From NCBI GenBank assembly GCA_038150225.1, contig JAYQWG010000029.1:1-25128 (forward strand): a stretch of DNA of 25,128 nucleotides. Reading direction: 5' to 3'. Shown piece after piece: positions 6,323 to 14,502 of the stretch (within the stretch, counting starts at the first letter, position 1; each line of letters starts with the position of its first letter). The notes beneath the pieces are model-generated. The model saw only the letters and a program-made list of their open reading frames with translations. It was not told the origin of the DNA and did no database searches. This stretch comes from Lucifugimonas sp038150225. GTDB taxonomy: Bacteria > Chloroflexota > Dehalococcoidia > Lucifugimonadales > Lucifugimonadaceae. A program made the position numbers and the translations under genes.

Positions 6323-8824
6323 ATGGCAAAGCGAAAAAACGGAAACTCCAGCGTGACCGGTGGATCGGCCGAATACAGTGCTGATGACATCACGGTCATG
6401 GAAGGACTTGAGGCGGTCCGGAAACGCCCTGGTATGTACATCGGTACGACCGGCGTGGATGGAGTTTTCCACCTCATCCGTGAAATCGTCGACAACTCTG
6501 TTGACGAAGCAATGGCAGGATTCGCTAGCCGAATCGATATCACCATCCACAAAGATGGCTCGGTCACCGTTGTAGACGATGGTCGAGGGATCCCGGTCGA
6601 CAAACACAAGAAGACCGGCATGTCCGCACTCGAGACGGTCATGACCACCCTTCACGCCGGAGGAAAGTTCGGTGGCAAGGGTTACCAGGTTTCAGGTGGC
6701 CTGCATGGAGTTGGTGCTTCCGTAGTGAACGCCCTTTCAGAGTGGACAGAAGTAGAAGTTCGCCGACAAGGCAAAGTTCACACCCAGCGATACGAACGCG
6801 GCAAGACCATTGGCGAAATGGATGTCCGCACGCCAACCGAAGATGACATCCCAGGTACCGGTACAACCGTCCGATGGATGCCGGACAACCAGATATTCCC
6901 GGAAATCGACTACGACTGGGAGACGATCTCAGCTCGTTTCAAGGAAATGGCGTACCTGAACCAGGGGCTCACAATTCACTTGCGGTCCGAGTGGCACGAC
7001 TCCCTCTGGCCATTCAACGATGTGACTTACATGTTCGACGGCGGAGTGCAGAGCTTCGTTCGTTCCCTCAACCGACGACGTGGATCCGTTCACGACAGCG
7101 TCATGTACGCACAGGAAACTGTCGACGACGTCGTTGTTGAAGTAGCACTCCAGTACAACGACTCATTTATCGAGAACTGCCTTTCGTTCGCCAACGTTAT
7201 CCGCACAGGTGACGGTGGTTCGCACGTGACTGGCTTCCGAAGCGCACTTACTCGTGTTCTGAACGACTTTGCCCGCAAGAACAATTTGCTCGGCACGGGT
7301 AAAGACGACATCAAGAGTTTGTCTGGTGAAGATGTTCGTGAAGGTCTGATGGCGGTTATTTCCGTCAAAGTGAAGGACCCTCAGTTCGAAGGTCAGACCA
7401 AGGGTCGCCTCGGTAACCCCGAAGTGAAGGGTGCCGTCGAACAGGTAGTTGGTCGCCGTCTTTCCGAGTTCCTTGAAGACAACCCGAATGACGGAAATTC
7501 CATTATCAACAAGGCAACCACCGCCGCCCGTGCACGAGAAGCAGCGAAGAAGGCACGTGACCTCGTCATTCGCAAAAACGCAATGGACGGTGGTTCGCTC
7601 CCAGGAAAACTCGCTGACTGTTCCGAGAAAGACCCCTCATCCTCCGAGATTTACATCGTTGAGGGTGAATCAGCCGGTGGCTCAGCCAAGCAAGGCCGTG
7701 ACAGACAATTCCAGGCAATTCTTCCGCTTCGTGGAAAGATCCTGAACGTTGAGAAGGCTCGACCGGAAAAGATGCTGGCGCACGAAGAAATCGCCGCTCT
7801 TATCACGGCGCTCGGCGCCGGACTCGGTGAGGACTACGACGAAGAGAAGCTTCGCTACCACCGTGTGATCATCATGACGGACGCTGACGTCGACGGAGCG
7901 CACATCCGCACTCTGTTGCTGACGTTCTTCTTCCGAAATATGCCTCAGCTCATTGGAAACGGGCACCTTTACATTGCTCAACCACCGCTGTACCGAGCCT
8001 CCAAGGGTCGGTCAGCAAGATGGCTGTACTCCGAATCAGAACTCGACGAATGGACTGCCGACCGTCTCTACGGAAACATCGTAGTTTCCTCAGAGAACGA
8101 TGCCGCGCTGTCGCTCAAGAAAGCCAGCCTGGGTCGTGTACTTACTCCTCTTCGTGACTACCTCGAGTCGCTCGAAGTTGCACGTGTCCTCAACATTCCC
8201 GACGAAGTCGTTGAAGAGCTTGTACGTAATCCAGAGTATGCGGCGCTCGACTTCCGACCCGAGCGACCGGAACCCGAAGTATCGTCAGAGGTCGGCCAGG
8301 CTTCATTGTTCGATGAGCCTTCCGACAGTGTTGAAGAAGCAATCGAAGAAGTTGAGACAACAGTAGAAGTCGAAGAGCCGGAGCCAGTCGTACTCCCGGA
8401 TCGAACGTTCGAGATCAAGGGTTACACGCTAACCAAAGACATCTACAACAATCCTGCGATTCAGCGACTGAGGGCGATCTTCCCGATCATCCAGCAGCTT
8501 GTTGACGCAGAAACTGTCACGGTCACCAAATCCGACAACGTTATTGGCGCCAACGTGCCATGGAACGAATTGCCGGCGACCCTCGACAACAACTCTGACC
8601 GATCAGGTGTGAACGTCCAGCGCTACAAGGGTCTCGGTGAAATGAACCCTGACCAGCTCTGGGAGACAACCATGGACCCAGACGAGCGGGTAATGCTGCG
8701 AGTAACGGCAGATGACGCAATGGCTGCGGACGACATGTTCCGAACCCTCATGGGTGACGAAGTCGAACCACGCCGAGACTTCATCCGAGCCAACGCTCTA
8801 GAAGTAAAAAACCTCGACGTCTAG
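6323..8824 (+). CDS. gyrB: DNA gyrase subunit B
   Basis: This is the ATPase subunit of the type IIA topoisomerase that introduces negative supercoils with GyrA. The GHKL ATPase domain shows EIVDNSVDEA (54-63), DDGRGIPVD (85-93) and GGLHGVGASVVNAL (125-138). The Toprim domain has IVEGESAGGSAKQGRDR (445-461) with Glu447, and MTDADVDGAH (518-527) with Asp520 and Asp522. The C-terminal signature QRYKGLGEMN is at 766-775. At 833 residues it is longer than the roughly 640-residue Gram-positive form, because about 190 residues lie between the Toprim core and QRYKGLGEM. That stretch includes a very acidic linker (about 645-690). E. coli GyrB has an insertion in the same general place. The start has AAGGA 6 nt upstream. 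The leader (6046-6322) holds short inverted repeats but no promoter I can call. A strong terminator follows the stop. Confidence 0.98.
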   Translation: MAKRKNGNSSVTGGSAEYSADDITVMEGLEAVRKRPGMYIGTTGVDGVFHLIREIVDNSVDEAMAGFASRIDITIHKDGSVTVVDDGRGIPVDKHKKTGMSALETVMTTLHAGGKFGGKGYQVSGGLHGVGASVVNALSEWTEVEVRRQGKVHTQRYERGKTIGEMDVRTPTEDDIPGTGTTVRWMPDNQIFPEIDYDWETISARFKEMAYLNQGLTIHLRSEWHDSLWPFNDVTYMFDGGVQSFVRSLNRRRGSVHDSVMYAQETVDDVVVEVALQYNDSFIENCLSFANVIRTGDGGSHVTGFRSALTRVLNDFARKNNLLGTGKDDIKSLSGEDVREGLMAVISVKVKDPQFEGQTKGRLGNPEVKGAVEQVVGRRLSEFLEDNPNDGNSIINKATTAARAREAAKKARDLVIRKNAMDGGSLPGKLADCSEKDPSSSEIYIVEGESAGGSAKQGRDRQFQAILPLRGKILNVEKARPEKMLAHEEIAALITALGAGLGEDYDEEKLRYHRVIIMTDADVDGAHIRTLLLTFFFRNMPQLIGNGHLYIAQPPLYRASKGRSARWLYSESELDEWTADRLYGNIVVSSENDAALSLKKASLGRVLTPLRDYLESLEVARVLNIPDEVVEELVRNPEYAALDFRPERPEPEVSSEVGQASLFDEPSDSVEEAIEEVETTVEVEEPEPVVLPDRTFEIKGYTLTKDIYNNPAIQRLRAIFPIIQQLVDAETVTVTKSDNVIGANVPWNELPATLDNNSDRSGVNVQRYKGLGEMNPDQLWETTMDPDERVMLRVTADDAMAADDMFRTLMGDEVEPRRDFIRANALEVKNLDV

Positions 8825-8847
8825 TTTCACAAACTCATAAACAAAGA

Positions 8848-8875
8848 AGCCCTGCCGAAATCGGCAGGGCTTTTT
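8848..8875. terminator. Rho-independent terminator between gyrB and pyrE
   Basis: A perfect 11-bp stem (AGCCCTGCCGA/TCGGCAGGGCT, 8848-8858 and 8861-8871) with a very short loop is followed by TTTTT on the plus strand. The minus side has TTCTTTGTTT, so it may stop transcription from both gyrB and the convergent pyrE operon. Confidence 0.92.
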
Positions 8876-8942
8876 AACTTCTTGTCATCCCGACCGCAGC
8901 AGAGGGACCAACGATTTCTAGCTGCAAGTCCCAGCTAGCTGC

Positions 8943-9521
8943 CTAAACCGCCAGCGTCACTTTGCCTTCTGGCGTCGACTCCCACAACTTGAAGAACGGA
9001 ATCCCTCGACGTTCCAGCTCGTCGCCCCCACCCTGGTGTCGATCCAGTACACAAAGCACTGCGACCACCTCGCAGCCGAACTCTTCAACGGCATCCAGAG
9101 CGTTCAGCAAGCTCCCACCCGTTGAAATAGTGTCGTCGAAAGCAACAACCTTCATTCCTGGTTGAAGGTTCCCTTCGATCTGCTTTCCTGCGCCGTGCTC
9201 TTTCTTTTCAGGTCGAACAAAGAAACCGGTTCGATTCTTCCCGTCCAGCTGAGATCGCACCGCAAGCGCACCAACTATCGGCACCGCCGCAACAGTCGGG
9301 CCCCCGAACGCGTCAGCACCGTACTTGTCCAATGCATAGCTGAAAGCCTTTGAAATCAGGTCAGCACCTTCGGGATCAGTAGAAAGCATGCGTCCGTCAA
9401 AGTAGTAGGTGCTCGTTTGACCAGATGTAAGAACGAACTCACCGAACCTGAGTGAATCAAGCTCGATCGCCCTGTCATAGAGCCGCTGTGCCGTGTTCCT
9501 GAGATCAAATGATTCGCTCAT
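8943..9521 (-). CDS. pyrE: Orotate phosphoribosyltransferase
   Basis: It converts orotate and PRPP to orotidine 5'-phosphate in pyrimidine synthesis. The 192-residue length is normal. The PRPP-binding motif is VVAFDDTISTGGS (125-137), and the flexible catalytic loop is RPEKKEHGAGKQIEG (103-117), carrying the conserved Lys-Lys and His. The ATG at 9521 overlaps the TGA of nadD (ATGA), which suggests translational coupling as the last gene of obgE-nadD-pyrE. The gene ends close to the gyrB terminator, on the opposite strand. Confidence 0.95.
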   Translation of the reverse strand: MSESFDLRNTAQRLYDRAIELDSLRFGEFVLTSGQTSTYYFDGRMLSTDPEGADLISKAFSYALDKYGADAFGGPTVAAVPIVGALAVRSQLDGKNRTGFFVRPEKKEHGAGKQIEGNLQPGMKVVAFDDTISTGGSLLNALDAVEEFGCEVVAVLCVLDRHQGGGDELERRGIPFFKLWESTPEGKVTLAV

Positions 9522-10150
9522 GCATTCTCCTGCTGGCCATAAAGACCGTGCTCGTTTATATAGTCAGCGACTACACCCGGAACGAGATCGTCAGCTCGTT
9601 CGCCCGATTCGATTCTCTCACGCACCAACGTCGCCGACACGTCCACCATTGGTCCTTCGAGATATTTCGCGTTTTTTGCGGGGTGAGTATCGGCGAGAGA
9701 GTCCAAATCAAGCGTTTCACCGGGTCGACCCACCACCGCTATATCCGCGAGTTGCGTGAGTTGGTCGCCGCGATGCCAACGATCCATGCTGAGCGCTGAA
9801 TCCACTCCCGATATCAACGTAAGCGAAGCGTTCGGATATTGATCGCGCAGATCACTCAGAGTGTCGACGGTGTAAGTCGAACCACTCCTTCTCAGATCAA
9901 TATCCGAAGCCACGATGTGGTTTTCTTTCTGAACGGCGAGTCGAACCATCTCTAGTCGGTACTCTGCAGAAGCCGCGGGAGCCTTTTCACGCAGCCACTG
10001 ATCGGACGCAACGATCATATGAACTTCGTCTAAAGAGAAACCCGAAAGTGCAAACTGGGCGACGGCAACATGACCGTTGTGGATCGGATCGAATGTTCCA
10101 CCGAAAACACCGATTCGCTTCGTTGATGTTCGGGAGGCGTCTAGTCCCAC
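9518..10150 (-). CDS. nadD: Nicotinate-nucleotide adenylyltransferase
   Basis: It adenylates nicotinate mononucleotide to deamido-NAD in NAD synthesis. The nucleotidyltransferase motif GGTFDPIHNGH (17-27) is intact, as are TYTVDTL (92-98) and the C-terminal VSATLVRERI (171-180), equivalent to the family's ISxxxxRxR. At 210 residues it is typical. The start is GTG at 10150, which overlaps the last codons and stop of obgE by 10 nt. A GGGA ribosome site lies inside the obgE end. Its own TGA overlaps the pyrE start. The three genes form a tightly packed operon. Confidence 0.94.
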   Translation of the reverse strand: MGLDASRTSTKRIGVFGGTFDPIHNGHVAVAQFALSGFSLDEVHMIVASDQWLREKAPAASAEYRLEMVRLAVQKENHIVASDIDLRRSGSTYTVDTLSDLRDQYPNASLTLISGVDSALSMDRWHRGDQLTQLADIAVVGRPGETLDLDSLADTHPAKNAKYLEGPMVDVSATLVRERIESGERADDLVPGVVADYINEHGLYGQQENA

Positions 10151-11430
10151 TCGAATTCCCAGTCCCCGACCAGCAACGTGTCCCCGGCTTCAATTCCTGC
10201 TTCCACTAGCGCCTTAGTGACCTTCAGTTGATCCAAACGTTTGTGGTACTGGATTCGCGCCTCTTGAAGTTCGAGGTTGCTTCCCTTGGCTAGTCGGACC
10301 GCCTTTTGATGAACAATCCTGAACACACCAACTTCTTCGAGTTCAAGCACCTGGTGATCTTCGGTGATCAAAGGGCGGATGACAGGCAACTCATCAGGAT
10401 CCGTATCAGAGCCGGTCTCTACAGTTGTCGGAGTTTGTCGAAGCAAATTGAACATCGACGTTTTCAACTCATCTAGACCGTCATAAGTCGCGGCAGAAAC
10501 GAAATGAACTTCGCTATGCAGCCCTTCGAAATCCTCAAGTTCAGCCTTAATTTCGTCAATCAAAACTGACACATCATCAAGATCTAGTTTGTTGATCGCC
10601 AGTATCTGGGGTTTTTTTGTTAGTTCTGGATCGAAGGACGATATTTCGTCGTTGATCGACCGGATCCGATCGGTAATGTTGTTCTCGCTACCGTCCACGA
10701 CATGAACAAGTACGCGAGTTCTCTGGACATGCTTGAGAAACTCGTCACCGAGCCCAACACCTTCGTGGGCTCCCTCAATGAGTCCAGGAATGTCCACCGC
10801 GACAAATGCCTGAGGAGCGACTTCGACAACTCCCAATACTGGCTCAAGAGTCGTGAATGGGTAATCAGCAATTTTCGGACGAGCAGCACTGATTGCCGTA
10901 AGCAAGCTCGACTTGCCGGCATTTGGCATTCCAATCAATCCGACATCAGCGAGCAACTTCAGGTTTAAGCGAACGCGCCTAATTTCACCCGCTTCACCCG
11001 CTTCAGCGAGCATTGGCTCTCTTTGAGTAGCACTCACAAAGTGAGCGTTGCCAAATCCGCCTCGACCACCAGCCGCAATAACCATCCTTTGACCTGGCTC
11101 AGCGAGATCTCCAATTAGACGCTTGTCTTCTTTGTCTTCCCACTCCCAGACTTCAGTGCCGACAGGGACTGTCACCTCAACCGATTCGCCATTGGCTCCG
11201 TGCCTGTTGTGCCCTTCACCTTTTCCACCATTTTTCGCAATGAAGTGCGGCTGCCAGTGAAACTTTGTAAGAGTGTTTATATCGGGATCAGCAATGAGTA
11301 CCACGTCACCACCTTTTCCACCATCACCACCTCCTGGACCACCGCGCGGAAGAAGAGCCTCTCTAATAAAAGAGACCATACCTGCACCGCCGTTACCGGC
11401 TCTTACTTCTATTACTGCTGAATCAAGCAT
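10141..11430 (-). CDS. obgE: GTPase Obg/CgtA
   Basis: This is an essential GTPase in late 50S ribosome assembly and growth control. The glycine-rich Obg fold covers about 1-158 (GNGGAGMVSF, GGPGGGDGGKGGDV). The G domain has P-loop GMPNAGKSS (167-175), DYPFTTLEPVLG switch I, DIPGLIEGA (G3) and NKLD (G4). A C-terminal OCT domain runs from about 345 to the LLVGDWEFEWD end. The total of 429 residues matches the longer, OCT-containing form. There is no ribosome site upstream of the ATG at 11430. A DnaA-box-like 9-mer (11430-11438) touches the start codon, so initiation may be leaderless and exposed to DnaA binding. It is the first gene of obgE-nadD-pyrE and borders the probable origin. Confidence 0.96.
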   Translation of the reverse strand: MLDSAVIEVRAGNGGAGMVSFIREALLPRGGPGGGDGGKGGDVVLIADPDINTLTKFHWQPHFIAKNGGKGEGHNRHGANGESVEVTVPVGTEVWEWEDKEDKRLIGDLAEPGQRMVIAAGGRGGFGNAHFVSATQREPMLAEAGEAGEIRRVRLNLKLLADVGLIGMPNAGKSSLLTAISAARPKIADYPFTTLEPVLGVVEVAPQAFVAVDIPGLIEGAHEGVGLGDEFLKHVQRTRVLVHVVDGSENNITDRIRSINDEISSFDPELTKKPQILAINKLDLDDVSVLIDEIKAELEDFEGLHSEVHFVSAATYDGLDELKTSMFNLLRQTPTTVETGSDTDPDELPVIRPLITEDHQVLELEEVGVFRIVHQKAVRLAKGSNLELQEARIQYHKRLDQLKVTKALVEAGIEAGDTLLVGDWEFEWD

Positions 11431-11820
11431 GTGGAAAACCGGATCAGTAATTCTTCAATGATTAATTAATTGTCAGAACAATAACCGGTGTGGAAATGTG
11501 GAAACCCTTCGTTATTCGAGTATAAGTCTCCTGTGGAAACTTGGTTGGATAAGACCTTCCAATAGTTGGTAATCAAAGAGAACTTAGAGTCTTTGTGGAA
11601 GATGTTTTTCCACATAACTTTGTTGATGAAAATTAGGTCGTAGGACACAGTGTTTTTCCACGTTAGTTCAGACTCTCACTCCTATTCACTTCCAGATTTT
11701 TGTGAACTATCCACAGCTAACACGGACTTATCCATGACGGTGAATCCCACCTGAACCTCGAACGCGACTTTCTGGCAGCGTGACTACTCAGTTTTTGAGA
11801 GTTTGTGACGGTGATCGGAG
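11430..11820. other. Probable chromosomal replication origin (oriC) with DnaA-box cluster
   Basis: This non-coding interval between obgE and dnaA is rich in 9-mers close to TTATCCACA or its TTTTCCACA variant. On one strand: TGTGGAAAA (11430), TGTGGAAAT (11489), TGTGGAAAC (11497 and 11532) and TGTGGAAGA (11594). On the other: TTTTCCACA (11606), TTTTCCACG (11654), CTATCCACA (11707) and TTATCCATG (11728). The boxes change orientation at an inverted pair spanning 11594-11614. An AT-rich stretch (about 11448-11484, with ATTAATTAATTG) adjoins the leftmost boxes and could be the unwinding element. Adjacency to dnaA is the classic context. The origin lies downstream of dnaA, not upstream. I see no convincing gene inside it. 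Confidence 0.78.
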
Positions 11821-13293
11821 TTAGTTAGAGACAGTCGACGTGCGCTTTGAGCGTTGCATGATGTCTCGTACGGAAGAAAGCTGACCGCGTAAAGATGTAT
11901 CAGTTTCTAGAAGTTGTTCAAACCGTTTTTGGGCATACAGAACTGTCGAATGATCTTTGCCACCTAAGGCTTTACCGACCCTGTTTGAGGTCAAGTGGGC
12001 GTCTTCACGAAGCAAATACATTGCCATGCGTCGAGCCTCAGAAGTGGATTTATCTCGCTTCTTGCCCATCATTGCTTCCACATCCACACGGGTGTATTCC
12101 GCTACGGCTTGAAGTACCTGGTCTGCCGTTACTTCGTCGTCTGAACTATCAGGTACAAGGCTTTTCAGCGCGACCTCGGCAATATTGGTCGTAACCGGCT
12201 CCCCAACAAGTTGAGAGTAGGCAACTACACGGTTCAAGGCGCCTTCAAGTTCGCGCACGTTCTGGTGTGAAAGTCGGGCGATCTTGTCCAAGACCTCGGA
12301 GTCACAATCCGGGGCCTTGCTTTGCAGAATCGCATATCGAGACTCGTAATCGGGTGCCTGAATGTCCACTTCTAGACCCCCGGCCAACCGCGACTGGATT
12401 CGCTCTTGAAGCAAACTCTTGGTCGCTGGTTCGTCACCCGTAACCACAATTTGCTTCCCGGCAATGTGCAGCTCGTTAAACGTATGGAAGAAACCTTCCT
12501 GGGTTTGCGGCTTGGTCGTGATGAACTGAATGTCATCGATCAATAGCGCGTCAACACCCCGGAATCTCTCACGGAACTCCTCGGTGGACCCATTTCGAAT
12601 TGAAGAGATGTACTCGTTGGTAAATCGCTCGCTACTTACATAAATAACTTTTAGCCCTCTTAGCGACAGCTCGTGGCCGATCGCATGGAGAAGGTGCGTT
12701 TTTCCTAATCCGACTTCCGAGTAGATATATAAAGGGTTGTAAATACTCCCCGGAGACTCAGCAACTTTTGCTGCTGCAGCTTGTGCAAGCCGGTTCGATG
12801 GACCTACAACAAACTTTTCAAATGAGAAGTCGTCTTTAAGGGAGTAAATGCTGGAGTAGAACTCAGGATTAGCTCCCTGGAACGTGCGCTCACCGTCCTT
12901 TTCGTAAAGGTTGCTGCGCTTGCTTACAGTCTCGATCGCATTCGGCTGAGTTGGTTCAGAATTTTGACCGTTCGCGCCACGGACGCTGAACGCGATTTGA
13001 ATCTTGCGCCCCGCGACTTTTGATACGGTCCTGTGGATAGTTCCGGATAGGCGCTTTTCGAGCATTTCGGCGGCAAACGGGCTCGGAGTTGAAATCGTGA
13101 GGATTTCATTTTCCAGTTCAACTGCAGAAGTTGGGCGCAACCACGTTTCGTAGTTTGGCCTCGGAATCTCCAGCTGGAGTTGACCCAGGGCTGCTGCCCA
13201 TATTTGCCGTGCGCTTTCCGTAACCAAACCCTCGCTTTTTTTGAGCGCAAGTGCACCCGAACCGGACTCGCCGGTTCGAAAAAAATCGAACAA
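11821..13293 (-). CDS. dnaA: Chromosomal replication initiator protein DnaA
   Basis: This AAA+ initiator binds oriC and loads the helicase. Domain I begins at ARQIWAAALGQLQLEIPRPNYETWL (28-52). The AAA+ core has Walker A EVGLGKTHLL (193-202), Walker B ALLIDDIQF (249-257) and the RIQSRLAGGLEVDIQAPDYE sensor region. Domain IV has the DNA-binding signature GGKDHSTVLYA (444-454). Walker A reads SEVGLGKT where most DnaA proteins have a Gly in place of the Ser. The frame opens at TTG 13293 with no ribosome site. Conservation starts at residue 28, so TTG 13227 (giving MVTESARQIW) is an equally good start and would place a stem-loop in the leader. The length is 490 or 468 residues. Confidence 0.96.
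   Translation of the reverse strand: MFDFFRTGESGSGALALKKSEGLVTESARQIWAAALGQLQLEIPRPNYETWLRPTSAVELENEILTISTPSPFAAEMLEKRLSGTIHRTVSKVAGRKIQIAFSVRGANGQNSEPTQPNAIETVSKRSNLYEKDGERTFQGANPEFYSSIYSLKDDFSFEKFVVGPSNRLAQAAAAKVAESPGSIYNPLYIYSEVGLGKTHLLHAIGHELSLRGLKVIYVSSERFTNEYISSIRNGSTEEFRERFRGVDALLIDDIQFITTKPQTQEGFFHTFNELHIAGKQIVVTGDEPATKSLLQERIQSRLAGGLEVDIQAPDYESRYAILQSKAPDCDSEVLDKIARLSHQNVRELEGALNRVVAYSQLVGEPVTTNIAEVALKSLVPDSSDDEVTADQVLQAVAEYTRVDVEAMMGKKRDKSTSEARRMAMYLLREDAHLTSNRVGKALGGKDHSTVLYAQKRFEQLLETDTSLRGQLSSVRDIMQRSKRTSTVSN
13258..13278. repeat. Perfect inverted repeat at the start of dnaA
   Basis: CGAACCGG-ACTCG-CCGGTTCG is an 8-bp perfect inverted repeat with a 5-nt loop, next to a run of seven A's (T's on the dnaA strand, upstream of the stem). 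It lies between the two candidate TTG starts of dnaA. It is either within the first codons or in the 5' leader. It could act as an operator or a leader hairpin. Confidence 0.55.
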
Positions 13294-13392
13294 ATATGTG
13301 TAACACTCAGACCAACAATTTCGGCAGCTGGACGTTGCCTGTGGTGGTGTCGGCCTGACGGCAACCGTACCATGTGCTCGGCTGGGGTAGGC

Positions 13393-13413
13393 AAGCCCTG
13401 AAACGGGCTTTTT
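13393..13413 (+). terminator. Rho-independent terminator in the dnaA-fmt intergenic region
   Basis: AAGCCC-TGAAAC-GGGCTT is followed by TTT on the plus strand (TTTTT in total at 13409-13413). No plus-strand coding gene ends here, and the nearest gene upstream is dnaA on the other strand. It would therefore end a short non-coding transcript from about 13290-13390, which contains an interrupted stem (GTTGCC 13334-13339 with GGCAAC 13360-13365). Alternatively it is an attenuator well upstream of fmt. Confidence 0.55.
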
Positions 13414-13504
13414 GGACCAAATTTTCCACGAATTTCCCAGCTTTTTTTGTGACGATATTCACGACCCAGTTTACAAGGCCTTAATTCAGCCTCAAATCTG
13501 CACC

Positions 13505-13524
13505 GGCGCGCTGCTGGGCGCGCC
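13505..13524 (+). other. GC-rich hairpin upstream of fmt
   Basis: GGCGCGC (13505-13511) pairs perfectly with GCGCGCC (13518-13524) around a 6-nt loop, about 50 nt before the fmt ATG. There is no T-run after it. It would form a very stable leader hairpin if transcribed with fmt. Function unknown. Confidence 0.4.
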
Positions 13525-13572
13525 ACGGGTTTCCGGCGCGCACCGCGAACGAGAGGCTTATAAAGTAGATAA

Positions 13573-14502
13573 ATGCGAATCGTTTTTTTCGGATCACCCG
13601 AGGACTCACTGCCAGCACTGGACGCGCTCGCAGTTTCACGCCATTCTGTACTCGCGTGCTACACGCAAACGGATAGAAAAGCCGGTCGCGGGAAGAAACT
13701 CCTACCTACCGCTGTAAAGACTCAAGCGGAAGCACTCGGGATTCCCGTGTTCAGTCCAACTCGACTGAAAGGAAACGATGACGAACTCTCCCGCTTGGCA
13801 GAGCTCAACGCCGACGCGTTTGTTGTGGTTTCTTATGGTCGAATTCTGCCAAAAGAGCTGCTCGATTTGCCGAAATTCGGCGTCATCAACATCCATCCGT
13901 CGATGCTGCCTGAATTTCGCGGACCAAGCCCCGTTGTCAGTGCCATATTAGAAGGTGTTGACCAGACTGGTGTATCGATCATGTTCCTGGACGAAGGAAT
14001 GGATACCGGGCCGGTTCTTGCACAATCCGAACCAGTGACACTTTCCGGTGATGAACTTGCACCTGAACTCCAGAGAAAGCTGTTCACCGTTGGTGCGAGC
14101 TTGCTTACTTCAACACTTGATGAGCTGGAGCACGGTACAGCGAGTGCGACACCTCAGGAAGACTCCGCAGCAACGGTTACTCGCCTGATCGAAAAAGGTG
14201 ACGGAGAAATCGACTGGTCCGAGTCGGCTGAAGTCATCGACAGGAAAATTCGTGCACTCAATCCTTGGCCAGGGACGTTCACGACATTCGAGGGTGGCAA
14301 CCTCAAGATTCTTGAAGCGACCGAGACATCATGGGACTCGCAGCCAGGGCAAGCCCTTATTAAGGAAGGGAAGCTTTACGTGGGAACCGGAACCGCCGTG
14401 CTGCAAATCGAAACACTTCAGCTGGCGGGTAAGCCACGCGTAAACGCCACCGACTTTGTCAGGGGTTACCCGCGAATCGATGGCGTTGTATTGGGTTCTT
14501 AA
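13573..14502 (+). CDS. fmt: Methionyl-tRNA formyltransferase
   Basis: It transfers a formyl group from 10-formyl-tetrahydrofolate to initiator Met-tRNA. The N-terminal formyltransferase domain opens with MRIVFFGSPE. It carries the catalytic set Asn106 and His108 in INIHPSMLPEFRGPSPV, and Asp144 in EGMDTGPV. The C-terminal tRNA-binding domain contains LNPWPGTFT. At 309 residues it is full length. The ATG at 13573 has only a weak ribosome site. The stop codon overlaps the stop of the convergent NIPSNAP gene within TTAA. Oddly, the usual partner def (peptide deformylase) is not adjacent. Confidence 0.96.
   Translation: MRIVFFGSPEDSLPALDALAVSRHSVLACYTQTDRKAGRGKKLLPTAVKTQAEALGIPVFSPTRLKGNDDELSRLAELNADAFVVVSYGRILPKELLDLPKFGVINIHPSMLPEFRGPSPVVSAILEGVDQTGVSIMFLDEGMDTGPVLAQSEPVTLSGDELAPELQRKLFTVGASLLTSTLDELEHGTASATPQEDSAATVTRLIEKGDGEIDWSESAEVIDRKIRALNPWPGTFTTFEGGNLKILEATETSWDSQPGQALIKEGKLYVGTGTAVLQIETLQLAGKPRVNATDFVRGYPRIDGVVLGS

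Noticed and set aside
12924..13526. 200-codon minus-strand frame overlapping the start of dnaA
   Set aside because: It reads the dnaA 5' region out of frame and is Arg-rich and non-conserved in appearance. The dnaA frame carries the real domain I.
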